64,000 nucleotides of DNA. Origin: Nitrobacter hamburgensis X14. Its GTDB lineage: Bacteria; Pseudomonadota; Alphaproteobacteria; Rhizobiales; Xanthobacteraceae. The stretch lies in NCBI RefSeq assembly GCF_000013885.1, contig NC_007964.1:2590001-2654000 (forward strand). Reading direction: 5' to 3'. The notes beneath the pieces are model-generated. The model did not search any database, was not told where the DNA came from, and was given only the letters and a program-made list of their open reading frames with translations. Below, in pieces: positions 1-8,692 of the stretch. The first letter of the stretch is position 1. Each line of letters opens with the position of its first letter. The position numbers and the translations under genes are program-made.

Positions 1-409
1 ATCCTCCCGCGAGCATCATTCGCAAGGCGTCGAGGTCCACCAGTCCGGAGCGATGCACCGGCAGGCGCGCGATCCGATCCGGCGCGAACTGCCCGCCGGC
101 CAGCACCGAAGCATGTTCGACGGCTGAAACAATAAGTTTATCAATAGCTTGCTTGTGGCCGCCGGGGGTCAGCGCCAGGGCGTTGGCTTCCGTTCCACCG
201 GATGTGAAGACCACATTGCGGGGCTCGCCACCGACAGCCGTCGCCACCGCGTCCCGGGCATCTTCCACCAGCCCGCGCGCGCGCCTGCCCTCGGCATGAA
301 TGGACGAGGGGTTGCCGACAATGTCCCACGCGGCAGCCATCGCCTCCCGCGCCTCGCGGCGCAGCGGCGTGGTCGCATTCCAGTCGAGATAAATCCGTTC
401 CTGCATCAT
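1..409 (-). CDS. Cysteine desulfurase (NifS/IscS family), N-terminal part only
   Basis: This gene runs off the left edge, so only about 136 N-terminal residues are visible. They read MMQERIYLDWNATTPLR, then GNPSSIHAEGRRAR and VVFTSGGTEANALAL. This is the classic start of class V aminotransferase-fold, PLP-dependent cysteine desulfurases, which take sulfur from cysteine for Fe-S clusters and thiolated cofactors. The PLP lysine and the catalytic cysteine loop lie outside the window. Two ATG codons in tandem (409 and 406) are possible starts. The gene is divergent from the hydrolase at 625. A 20-bp imperfect palindrome sits just upstream (421-440) and could be an operator. Family assignment is confident; iscS versus nifS-type role cannot be decided from the N-terminus. 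Confidence 0.9.
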   Translation of the reverse strand, partial: MMQERIYLDWNATTPLRREAREAMAAAWDIVGNPSSIHAEGRRARGLVEDARDAVATAVGGEPRNVVFTSGGTEANALALTPGGHKQAIDKLIVSAVEHASVLAGGQFAPDRIARLPVHRSGLVDLDALRMMLAGG

Positions 410-420
410 GTTGAAACTAT

Positions 421-440
421 ATGTTGTAACTATACGACAT
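421..440. promoter_or_regulatory. 20-bp imperfect palindrome upstream of the cysteine desulfurase
   Basis: The sequence ATGTTGTAACTATACGACAT is an 8-4-8 inverted repeat with one mismatch. It begins 12 bases before the cysteine desulfurase start and lies in the AT-rich part of the divergent spacer. Position and symmetry suggest a binding site for a dimeric regulator of that gene. An Fe-S or iron regulator is possible by analogy, but no regulator can be named from the sequence. Confidence 0.4.
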
Positions 441-624
441 TCTCTGCGCACGCGGACAAAGCCGCGCAAGATGCTTGCTTTTTGCCCCTTGCCCTATGTT
501 AGAACGCGGCAGTCGTTCACCGGCACCACCCCTGTACCGCCGTGCGGTGGCCTGATCGCTCTTCGCCCCTCAGGTTGCGAACAGAAAGCCTGTTCTATGA
601 GCGGCCGATTTACCAAGGATTCCG

Positions 625-1272
625 ATGCCTGAAGTCATTTTTACCGGTCCCGCCGGCCGTCTCGAAGGCCGTTATCACCCGGCGAAGCAGAAAAATGCAC
701 CGATCGCTATGGTCCTGCATCCGCACCCGCAGTTTCGCGGCAGCATGAACCACCCGATCGTCTATCAGGTCTACTACGCTTTCGTGGCGCGCGGCTTTTC
801 GGTGTTGCGCTTCAATTTCCGCGGCGTCGGCCGCAGCCAGGGTTCGTTCGACCACGGCACCGGTGAATTGTCGGACGCGGCAGCCGCGCTCGACTGGGCG
901 CAGACCATCAATCCGGAGGCGCGCGCCTGCTGGGTAGCCGGGTTTTCCTTTGGCGCCTGGATCGGCATGCAGTTGCTGATGCGCCGGCCGGAAGTGGAGG
1001 GCTTCATTTCGATCGCGCCGGAGCCGAACCGCTACGATTTCTCGTTTCTGGCGCCATGCCCGTCGTCGGGCCTGATCGTTCACGGCGAAAAGGATATCGT
1101 CGCGCCCGCCAAGGATGTCACGACGCTGGTGGAAAAGCTGAAGACCCAGAAGGGCATCGTCATCGATCAACATACCATTCCGGGCGCCAACCATTTCTTC
1201 GAAGACAGGATGGAGCCGTTGATGGAAACGGTGACCGACTATCTCGATATGAGGCTCGCCAACATCCGCTGA
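625..1272 (+). CDS. Alpha/beta hydrolase, COG2945-like
   Basis: A 215-residue single-domain alpha/beta hydrolase. It has the HPHPQFRGSMNHPIVY stretch typical of this small bacterial family and an RGVGRSQGSFDHG loop. The nucleophile elbow GFSFGAW has serine at its centre. A late HFFEDR segment supplies the probable catalytic histidine. Such proteins are cytoplasmic and usually annotated as predicted hydrolases or dienelactone-hydrolase-like; the natural substrate is unknown. The start is supported by AAGGA seven bases upstream. The gene is divergent from the cysteine desulfurase, and a palindromic repeat follows it. Confidence 0.85.
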   Translation: MPEVIFTGPAGRLEGRYHPAKQKNAPIAMVLHPHPQFRGSMNHPIVYQVYYAFVARGFSVLRFNFRGVGRSQGSFDHGTGELSDAAAALDWAQTINPEARACWVAGFSFGAWIGMQLLMRRPEVEGFISIAPEPNRYDFSFLAPCPSSGLIVHGEKDIVAPAKDVTTLVEKLKTQKGIVIDQHTIPGANHFFEDRMEPLMETVTDYLDMRLANIR

Positions 1273-1299
1273 GGAGCGGCGACCTTTTTAGCCGGCTCC

Positions 1300-1366
1300 G
1301 TCATTGCGATCGAAGCGAAGCAATCGAGAGAATTTGCGATAAGTATGGATTGCTTCGTCGCTGTCG
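1300..1366. repeat. Dispersed palindromic repeat (GTCATTGCGA... family)
   Basis: CGAAGCGAAGCAATC at 1311-1325 faces GATTGCTTCGTCGCTG at 1348 onward, forming a hairpin of about 10 bp with a 22-base loop. It is preceded by TCATTGCGA. I recall this arrangement as a frequent intergenic repeat in Bradyrhizobium-group genomes; this copy looks degraded. It lies tail-to-tail between the hydrolase and anmK, so it may act as a transcription end for both. Confidence 0.6.
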
Positions 1367-1401
1367 GCACGCCGCTGCGCGCCGCCCTCGAGTTCCTACG
1401 C

Positions 1402-2502
1402 TTACGGTCGCGCGATCATTCCGCCGGTCATCGGCATCGGCACGCCGGTGGTCGCCGGATAGCTCAAGGGCAAGCCTTTCAGGCCCCTCACCGCGAGATA
1501 GCCGAAGGCTTGCGCCTCCATGGCATCGACCGACCAGCCCAGCGCATCGGCCGGCTCGACCGTCGCCGGAGCAAGCCTCTCCCGCAGCATCCCGAGCATG
1601 GTCAGGTTGCGGGCTCCCCCGCCAGCCACGATCCAGTTCGCTGGCGATTTGGGCAACAGCGGAACGATCCGCGTAATGGCCGCCGCGGTGAAGGCCGTCA
1701 GGGTTGCCGCGCCATCGGCCGGCGCCATGTCGTGCGGTGCGAACGAAGCGAAATCGTTGCGGTCGAGAGACTTGGGCGGCGGCAGCGCGAAGAACGGGTG
1801 TTGCAAGGCGTGCGCGATCCAGTCCGCGTCGGGACGGCCCTGCGCCGCCAGCCGGCCCTCGCGGTCGAACGGCTGGCCCATCACGCGGACCATGAAATCA
1901 TCGAGCAGCGCATTGCCGGGTCCGGTGTCGCAAGCGATCAGCGTATCGGCGCCGTCGATATAGGTGATGTTGGAGACGCCGCCGATATTGACCACGCAGA
2001 TCGGTCCCTCGCGGCCGAGCGATTGCGCCAGTGCGCGATGATAGACGGGGACAAATGGCGCGCCCTGCCCGCCGGCGGCCACGTCGGCCGCGCGGAAATC
2101 ATGCATCACCGGAACGCGGATCGCTTTTGCCAAAGCCGTCCCGTCGCCGATCTGCACGGTCAACCGCTGCGCCGGCCGATGCAGCACGGTCTGACCATGG
2201 AAGCCGACGATATCGATGGCCTCACGGACGATGCGATTTTGCGCGGTGAACGCCGCTACGGCTTCGGCGTGAGCCAGAGTCACGGCACGCTCGGCCTCGC
2301 CGATCACGCCTGGCCGCGCGTCGCGCCGCGGCAGATTGACGGCCTCCGCGAGGGCTTCGCGCAGCAGGCCGCGTTCGTGTTCCGTGTAAGGGCGGTAGCC
2401 GGTCGGCCCAAACGCCGCCACCTGGTTGCCGTCGGTTTCGATCAAGGCGATATCGACGCCATCCAGAGAGGTGCCGCTCATCAGGCCGATCGCCGTCATC
2501 AT
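1402..2502 (-). CDS. anmK: Anhydro-N-acetylmuramic acid kinase
   Basis: A 366-residue protein of usual family length. It opens with AIGLMSGTSLDGVDIALIETDG, the phosphate-binding signature of AnmK in the ASKHA fold. It also has GFHGQTVLHRP, NIGGVSNITYI and DTGPGNALLDDFM, all hallmark AnmK segments. AnmK phosphorylates and hydrates 1,6-anhydro-MurNAc to MurNAc-6-phosphate in cytoplasmic cell-wall recycling. Two ATG codons in tandem (2502 and 2499) are possible starts. The gene is divergent from tyrS, with a clear promoter-like element in the spacer. Confidence 0.95.
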   Translation of the reverse strand: MMTAIGLMSGTSLDGVDIALIETDGNQVAAFGPTGYRPYTEHERGLLREALAEAVNLPRRDARPGVIGEAERAVTLAHAEAVAAFTAQNRIVREAIDIVGFHGQTVLHRPAQRLTVQIGDGTALAKAIRVPVMHDFRAADVAAGGQGAPFVPVYHRALAQSLGREGPICVVNIGGVSNITYIDGADTLIACDTGPGNALLDDFMVRVMGQPFDREGRLAAQGRPDADWIAHALQHPFFALPPPKSLDRNDFASFAPHDMAPADGAATLTAFTAAAITRIVPLLPKSPANWIVAGGGARNLTMLGMLRERLAPATVEPADALGWSVDAMEAQAFGYLAVRGLKGLPLSYPATTGVPMPMTGGMIARP

Positions 2503-2539
2503 CGTGAGGACCCCTGCTGGCTACCATGCGCCGCTCAGC

Positions 2540-2566
2540 TTGTGCCAAACGCGCACTTCTTATAAT
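2540..2566 (+). promoter_or_regulatory. Candidate promoter for tyrS
   Basis: A perfect TATAAT at 2561-2566 is preceded by TTGTGC at 2540-2545, with a 15-base spacer that is slightly short. Consensus -10 hexamers stand out in this GC-rich background. The element points at tyrS, about 95 bases downstream. TGTGCC and GGCACA form an inverted pair across it (2541-2572), which could be an operator or chance. Confidence 0.45.
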
Positions 2567-2661
2567 GGCACACAGCGGAGCCTGGCGGCAGTGTCCGGCC
2601 ATGATGCGCCGGAACCGAGTTTGCGATAGAGCCGAACAAGAATTATCAGAGTCACCTAGCC

Positions 2662-3918
2662 ATGGCCGCCTTCAAGTCCGATTTTCTCAACATTCTTCAG
2701 GAACGGGGTTTCATCCATCAGTGCTCCGATGTCGAGGGTCTCGATGCGTTGGCCGCGAAGGGCCAGGCGACGGCCTACGTCGGCTACGACTGCACCGCGC
2801 CGTCGCTGCACATCGGCAACTACCTGACCATGATGATGCTCTACTGGCTCCAGCAGAGCGGCAACAAGCCGATCACGCTGATGGGCGGCGGCACCACCAT
2901 GGTCGGCGACCCCTCCGGCAAGGATGAATCCCGCGCGATCCGCAGCGTGGCGGAAATCGAGGCCAACAAGGCCAGCATTCGCGGCGTGTTCGCCAAGGTG
3001 CTGCACTACGGATCCGGCGCGAACGATGCGGTGATGCTGGACAACGCCGAATGGCTGACCAAGCTCAACTGGATCGAGATGCTGCGCGACATCGGCCGGC
3101 ATTTCTCGGTCAACCGGATGCTGACGATGGATTCCGTTCGTCTCCGCCTCGAGCGCGAACAGGAGATGAGCTTCATCGAATTCAACTACATGGTCTGCCA
3201 GGCCTATGATTTCGTCGAACTGTCGCGGCGGGTCGGCTGCCGGTTGCAGATGGGCGGTTCGGATCAGTGGGGCAACATCGTCAACGGCGTCGATCTCGGC
3301 CGCCGCATGGGAACGCCTCAGTTATTTGCCCTGACCACGCCGTTGCTGACGACGGCGTCGGGCGCGAAGATGGGCAAGACCGCGCAAGGCGCGGTCTGGC
3401 TCAATGCCGATGCCTTCAGCCCCTACGATTTCTGGCAGTACTGGCGTAACGTCGAGGACGCCGACGTCGTCAGATTCCTCAAGCTGTTCACGATCCTGCC
3501 GATGGACGAAATCGCGAAGTTAGCTGCGTTGCGGGACGCCGAGATCAACGAGGCCAAGAAGGTGCTGGCGACCGAGGCGACGGCGCTGCTGCATGGCCGC
3601 GACGAGGCCGAGAAAGCCGCGGACACCGCTCGCACGACCTTCGAGCAAGGCGCGATCGCGGAGAGTCTTCCGACAGTGGACATTCCGCACAGCGAGCTCA
3701 AAAAGGGAATCGGCGTGCTTGTCGCCTTTTCCGAGAGAGCACGCCTCGTCGCCTCGAACGGCGAAGCGCGGCGCCAGATCAAGAGCGGCGGCCTTCGCGT
3801 CAACGATGTCGCCGTCACCGACGAGAAGATGATGCTGACATCGGACCATCTCACGCCCGAAGGCGTGATCAAGCTCTCGATGGGCAAGAAGCGCCACGTA
3901 TTGCTGCGGCCTGCATAG
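2662..3918 (+). CDS. tyrS: Tyrosyl-tRNA synthetase
   Basis: A 418-residue class I aminoacyl-tRNA synthetase of the bacterial TyrRS type; it charges tRNA-Tyr. AYVGYDCTAPSLHIGN near residues 36-52 carries the HIGH-type motif as HIGN. GSDQWGNIVNG is the tyrosine-binding region. The KMSKS loop appears as KMGKT near residue 236. The C-terminal 70 residues (GGLRVNDVAVTD) form an S4-like RNA-binding domain. The start ATG has only a weak ribosome site. It is monocistronic, with anmK divergent upstream and the AsmA-like gene convergent downstream. Confidence 0.97.
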   Translation: MAAFKSDFLNILQERGFIHQCSDVEGLDALAAKGQATAYVGYDCTAPSLHIGNYLTMMMLYWLQQSGNKPITLMGGGTTMVGDPSGKDESRAIRSVAEIEANKASIRGVFAKVLHYGSGANDAVMLDNAEWLTKLNWIEMLRDIGRHFSVNRMLTMDSVRLRLEREQEMSFIEFNYMVCQAYDFVELSRRVGCRLQMGGSDQWGNIVNGVDLGRRMGTPQLFALTTPLLTTASGAKMGKTAQGAVWLNADAFSPYDFWQYWRNVEDADVVRFLKLFTILPMDEIAKLAALRDAEINEAKKVLATEATALLHGRDEAEKAADTARTTFEQGAIAESLPTVDIPHSELKKGIGVLVAFSERARLVASNGEARRQIKSGGLRVNDVAVTDEKMMLTSDHLTPEGVIKLSMGKKRHVLLRPA

Positions 3919-4016
3919 CGGTGCGCCCGGCATCCGTGGCGGTGCGGATCGATGCTCCCGTCTTCGTCACCGCCGTCTTCGTCGCGCCTGCGTTCGCGCT
4001 ATCATCCGGCAAGCGA

Positions 4017-7000
4017 TCAATTGCCGCTCTGTGACGGATATTCGATCTGGTTGGCCGGTTTGCCGGTCTGGAATTCGAAGATCTTGCGCAGCACGCCGGG
4101 CGCCATGGCCGAAATCGGGTTGACTCGCAGTTGCGGTTGCCCCGGAGTACCCACCACCTCGTAGGTCACGCCGATCAGCCCCTCATTGCTACCGCCGCCC
4201 AGGAACAGCCCGACGATCGGAAGCTGTCCGAAGATATTGTTGAGACCGTACATCGGCACGAACGTGCCGCTCATACGAACCTGATTACCGGGAAAATCGA
4301 TATGGCCTTCGATGGTCGCACCGATCGTCGGTCCCTTGACGACACCCTCGCGCACCGTGAGTTGTCCGTTCTGCCGGGTGAATTCCGCGCGCAGACGCGA
4401 AAATGAAATGCCATTCTGCGCGCCCTGCGGACCACCCGCCGCGGCGCGATCCAGAGCCGTCTCACCCTTGATCGTGAAATCGCGAACGTTGATCAGCCCC
4501 TGCTTGGCGCGGGGTTCAGCGGTCGGTGGATCCATGGCCAGTGCGAGCTCACCGCCAAACATCTTTCCGTATGTATCGGTAAAGCGGAAGAACGCGCCCG
4601 CGTCGTCGGTCTCGATCAGAATGATGTCCCGACCCTGTGGGCGCCCGCGCAGACCGCCGGTCAGCGAAGTATCGCGCCCGATCTTTCCGCTCATGGTGAG
4701 GCTGCGGATCGACCCGTTGCGCCGGGCCATCTTCACGTCCGCGCTGCGCACGGCTTCGCCGTAAAATCCGGCTACGGCTCCAAGCTTCAGGTCGATGTCG
4801 AAATCGATGCTCTTGGCCTTGCCTTTGGTGTCGGCCTGCTTGCCGGAGATCGCCGATTTGATAAAGCCGCGACCATCGAACACGTCGCCGCGCATGACGA
4901 CCTTCAATACGCCGTCTGCGTTGCGCTCGGCCTTCAGCGAAGCCTTGTCACCCTCTGACGGCGCGTAAACCGGAAAATTCGCATTCAACAGGTCGCCGTT
5001 CTGATCGATCTCCAGCGACCCCTTGATCATGGCGCCGCCGCCGTCGATGACGATATCCTCCAGGCGCGTCGACTGCGCCTTCTGCACCACATTGAACGTC
5101 GCGTGACCCGACTTTCCGGGCAGCTTGACCCAGCCGGGCAGAACGTTGTCGAGCTTCAAGGATGTGAGGTCGGCATCGATACCGATTTTGCTGTCCTTGT
5201 CAGTGCCGATCTTCCCGACCAGCTTGACGGGAATCGCACCGGTAGCCCCGGCACCGAGATCAATGCCGAGCTTCGCCCGGCTCGCGTCATCCAGCGTGGC
5301 CTGCAATTTGATATCGGCGTCGCCGACCGTCGGCTTACGGTAATCCAGCGAAGCCGGCTGCCCGTTGATCTTGACGTCGCCCTTGACCTGATACCCCTGA
5401 TTGTTGGCGACCACCTTCAGCGCGTTCGCCTCAAGCTTTTGATTCATGACCAGGTGGTCGGCGGCAAAGCCCGCGAGATCGGCGGTGATGGAATAGGTCG
5501 TGTCTTCCTGGGTGATTTTACGCCTGATCGGCAAGCCGAGCGCGACCTGCGCGGTGACCGTTCCCTTGCTTGAATTGGGATCGATCAGATTACCGGTGAA
5601 TTCGCTGAGGCGGTCCGAGGCGAGAATTTCGGCGGCCGCGGGCACCGGACCGTCGATCCTGAACTTCACCTTGGCCGGTGCGGGTTTGGGCGCCATGTCC
5701 GGCACCTCGAATACGACGTCGGAAATGTTGAGTTTGCGGCCGGCCGGGGTATCGGCAGTGGCCTGCCCGATCGTCACCGTTGCCGTTCTGCCGGTGACCA
5801 GCGCCTTCAGATCCGCGTCGCGAACCGAGGGCATTTCATCGACGGGATGCAGCGTCACATTGCTGGCAACGATATTGACCGAAAGGCCATCATCCGGGAT
5901 CGGCGGGCCGCGCCGCGACAGGTTGTGGATCGGCGAATTAACGCCGATCTCAATGCGCTGGAGGGAACCCCGTTCGACTCGGTCGATGACCCATTCGCGT
6001 AGTTCCGGCACGATCAGGGTCGGCCACATACTTTTCAGTGATGCCGCGGACATCGGCGTTCCCGCGAAGCCCAGTTTCAGGCGCGGTTCGCCGGAATAGT
6101 CTATGCTGCCGGTTCCGGCTACGCCGATCTCCCCGTTGCTGATGTCGGCCTGGGCCAACACCACCTGCTTGTGCTCGGTGTCGAAGCGCACCCCGATCGC
6201 GATGCGATTGAAGATCAGGGGCTTCTCGCCATCGGAGCCGGCAAGGACGATGGTGCCGCCGCTTAAACCCATCTGCCAGTCCGGGATGCTGCCGTTCGGC
6301 GGCTCGAGATGAGCGAGGAGCGTGATGCGGTTCTGGCCGGAGATGATCTTGAACGGCGCGACCAGAACGCGGCGCCCCGCATCCCACTCCAGGTTCATCT
6401 CGATCTGATCGATCGCCATGGGATAGTCCGGCGTGTCAGCGTCGGTGATCGTGCCTTTGCCCGCGAACAGACTACCGCGAAGATAGGTCGGCAGACCGTC
6501 GCGGCCAATCTCGCCCTTCAGTTCGCCACTGAGCGGCATGTCGGCAGTATAAGTGAGATCCTTGATGCGGAGGGCCAGCAGAATGTTCTTCGCCGGTATT
6601 CCGGCGGCGCGGAGATCGATGGGGCGCACACCGTCGGCGGGTGTCCCGACCGTGACGTGAAGCGACCACGCCTTGCTGCCGCCTTCGCTGACACTCAATG
6701 CGACCCCGCCTCCGCTCGGCCGACGAAGACTGAGGCTGATATTGCCGAAACTCCACCGGTTGCCGCGCTGCTGGTCATCAACCACCAGTTTCCCGTTTTT
6801 CAGGCCGATCTCATTGAGATTCTGCCCGTCGAGCCCTGTCAGGCTAAGACTGTCGAGCCAATCCAGTCCCGCCAACAGCGCGCTGGCGTTGTTACGATCA
6901 TGGGAGATTGCAGGCGTTGCGCCAGCCGCGGGTTCACGCAACTGCGGCGTCGATTGAACCGATGGCGCGATGCTGGAGGGGACGATGTCGGAGGGTGACG

Positions 7001-7784
7001 GCGGGACGGATGGCCGCGCCGCCGATGCGACACCGGTGGCAAGCGGCTTGGCATTATCGCCTGCCGAAACGATAACCTGGCCGTCCGGCGTAATCCGAAC
7101 CGCGAGTTCGGCGTCGACCAGATTGAGACTTTCGGCGCGGAGCCGCCCGGTCAACAGCGCCATGCCGGACAGTTTCACCTCGGCTTTCGGCGCGCTCGCG
7201 ACAATCGCATGATCGCGGTCACGGACGACGATATCACGGATACGAACCGCGATACGAATTCTGCCGGCGCGCTCGATCTGCGTGCCGCCAATTTCCACTG
7301 TGTTGCCGTGACCGATGTTTTCCTCGATCGCAGCGACCAGCCAGGGCGTCATCATATCGAGATTGACGGGACCGGCGCCGAGGCGCCACCACAGCGCGCC
7401 AAAGCCCCCGGCGAATAGAACCGTCAGGACGCCGACGGTGATCGCGAGCCGCCTGACCCAGCGTTCGCCCGCCAGCCAGTTTTTGAACCTCCCGAGCCGG
7501 TCGCCGAACCTGTGGAATCTGGAATCCGACCGCGACAGCAGCCGGCGTATGCGACGACTTCGGACCTCGTCGTGGTCCTCATTATTCCAGTCGATATCCA
7601 CCCCTTGCGAGACCGGCTCGCCACCGCGCGGATTCGGAGCTGGGATCGGCGTCTTCCTTGTCATCGCCTCTCGGTGCCGGCCTGGACCGGAGCAGTTGCC
7701 GTCATTGGTCCGCACGCCGATCCCGGACGAACGCACCTGTGAGGGCACTTCCGCCGATTCGCGATCTATCATGTTACGCGTCAT
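4017..7784 (-). CDS. Large AsmA/YhdP-like envelope protein (DUF3971/AsmA C-terminal)
   Basis: A 1255-residue protein with a hydrophilic basic N-terminus and one membrane span near residues 110-130 (RLAITVGVLTVLFAGGFGA). A very long beta-rich region follows, and the end carries the AsmA-type segment with GHIDFPGNQVRMSGTFVPMYGLNN and IFGQLPIVGLFLGG. This layout is that of YhdP/AsmA-like bridge proteins, anchored in the inner membrane with a periplasmic groove and implicated in phospholipid movement to the outer membrane. Function is inferred from family. The first ATG is at 7784; an ATG at 7664 (MTRKTPIPAPN) is a reasonable alternative. Convergent with tyrS. Confidence 0.85.
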   Translation of the reverse strand: MTRNMIDRESAEVPSQVRSSGIGVRTNDGNCSGPGRHREAMTRKTPIPAPNPRGGEPVSQGVDIDWNNEDHDEVRSRRIRRLLSRSDSRFHRFGDRLGRFKNWLAGERWVRRLAITVGVLTVLFAGGFGALWWRLGAGPVNLDMMTPWLVAAIEENIGHGNTVEIGGTQIERAGRIRIAVRIRDIVVRDRDHAIVASAPKAEVKLSGMALLTGRLRAESLNLVDAELAVRITPDGQVIVSAGDNAKPLATGVASAARPSVPPSPSDIVPSSIAPSVQSTPQLREPAAGATPAISHDRNNASALLAGLDWLDSLSLTGLDGQNLNEIGLKNGKLVVDDQQRGNRWSFGNISLSLRRPSGGGVALSVSEGGSKAWSLHVTVGTPADGVRPIDLRAAGIPAKNILLALRIKDLTYTADMPLSGELKGEIGRDGLPTYLRGSLFAGKGTITDADTPDYPMAIDQIEMNLEWDAGRRVLVAPFKIISGQNRITLLAHLEPPNGSIPDWQMGLSGGTIVLAGSDGEKPLIFNRIAIGVRFDTEHKQVVLAQADISNGEIGVAGTGSIDYSGEPRLKLGFAGTPMSAASLKSMWPTLIVPELREWVIDRVERGSLQRIEIGVNSPIHNLSRRGPPIPDDGLSVNIVASNVTLHPVDEMPSVRDADLKALVTGRTATVTIGQATADTPAGRKLNISDVVFEVPDMAPKPAPAKVKFRIDGPVPAAAEILASDRLSEFTGNLIDPNSSKGTVTAQVALGLPIRRKITQEDTTYSITADLAGFAADHLVMNQKLEANALKVVANNQGYQVKGDVKINGQPASLDYRKPTVGDADIKLQATLDDASRAKLGIDLGAGATGAIPVKLVGKIGTDKDSKIGIDADLTSLKLDNVLPGWVKLPGKSGHATFNVVQKAQSTRLEDIVIDGGGAMIKGSLEIDQNGDLLNANFPVYAPSEGDKASLKAERNADGVLKVVMRGDVFDGRGFIKSAISGKQADTKGKAKSIDFDIDLKLGAVAGFYGEAVRSADVKMARRNGSIRSLTMSGKIGRDTSLTGGLRGRPQGRDIILIETDDAGAFFRFTDTYGKMFGGELALAMDPPTAEPRAKQGLINVRDFTIKGETALDRAAAGGPQGAQNGISFSRLRAEFTRQNGQLTVREGVVKGPTIGATIEGHIDFPGNQVRMSGTFVPMYGLNNIFGQLPIVGLFLGGGSNEGLIGVTYEVVGTPGQPQLRVNPISAMAPGVLRKIFEFQTGKPANQIEYPSQSGN

Positions 7785-7957
7785 CCGGCCCCCGGGTGCT
7801 TACCGAGCAGAAAACGGGACGGATAGTTCGTCGAATCCCTTGTAACGATACCCGTGATCAGCAGTCATGCACAGCGGCCACGGCCTGGCCGATTGCCCCG
7901 GCATTCCCGGCAGTCTGACGGGATATTGAGCGTTCGAAAACGACAAAAGGAAGGCGC

Positions 7958-8593
7958 ATGTCCAAGAAGATACGCAAGAATTCCTCCAAACCGGATGCCC
8001 CCGAAGCCGCCCGAACGGCAACGGCCGGCCGCGCAAAGTCGGCCCGCAACGCCGATCCTTCGTCCTCGTTGGCAGCGAGCGAAAAGTCCAAATCGGGTTC
8101 GGCGAAATCACGGCCCGAGTCTCAAGGGACCGATCTTGCAGAGGGCTCCCGGGCACCGTCATTCAACCTCCCCCGGGAAGACGGCACCCGCGTTTCGCTC
8201 GCCGATTTCGCCGGAAGGAGGCTTGTGATCTTTTTCTATCCGCGCGCCGGTACTCCAGGCTGCACCAGGGAGGCGATGGATTTCACTCGGCTGGCGAAAG
8301 AGTTCGCTGCCTGCGGAACGACGGTGCTCGGCGTGTCGGCCGATCCCGTCAAGACGCAGGACTCATTCCGCACCAAGCACAAGCTGTCCATTCCTCTTAT
8401 CTCGGATGAAAAGCACGACATGCTGGAAGCCTATGGCGCCTGGGGCGAAAAATCCATGTACGGCAGGGTCTTCCTCGGCATTCTTCGTTCCACCGTACTG
8501 GTAAATGCGGACGGTCGGATCGCCCGCATCTGGCGCCGGGTCAAGGTCGACGGTCACGCCGAAGAGGTGCTTGCGGCGGCCCGCGATCTGTAA
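7958..8593 (+). CDS. Peroxiredoxin, Bcp/PrxQ type
   Basis: A 211-residue protein with a low-complexity, Lys/Ala/Ser-rich N-terminal extension of about 60 residues, then a Bcp-like thioredoxin-fold domain (EGSRAPSFNLPREDG, VIFFYPRAGTPGCTREA). Cys102 in GTPGC is the peroxidatic cysteine. The resolving cysteine usually found five residues later is absent (CTREAMDF). Cys113-115 in the following helix region (EFAACG) might substitute, or reduction may be intermolecular. It reduces hydroperoxides with thiol donors. The extension resembles a disordered or nucleic-acid-binding tail more than a signal peptide. Divergent from the AsmA-like gene. Confidence 0.88.
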   Translation: MSKKIRKNSSKPDAPEAARTATAGRAKSARNADPSSSLAASEKSKSGSAKSRPESQGTDLAEGSRAPSFNLPREDGTRVSLADFAGRRLVIFFYPRAGTPGCTREAMDFTRLAKEFAACGTTVLGVSADPVKTQDSFRTKHKLSIPLISDEKHDMLEAYGAWGEKSMYGRVFLGILRSTVLVNADGRIARIWRRVKVDGHAEEVLAAARDL

Positions 8594-8692
8594 CGACGCA
8601 CCGCCATTTTCCGAAAATTAACCATGAACGGTTCAAATCAGCATTGAAGTTGAGCCGACTGGAACCCGTTTCAGGCCGGCGCGGGAGTGCCG

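Noticed and set aside
1345..2565. 406-residue plus-strand open frame opposite anmK
   Set aside because: Antisense shadow of a GC-rich gene: composition is Arg/His/Gly-rich with no domain, and anmK on the other strand is certain.
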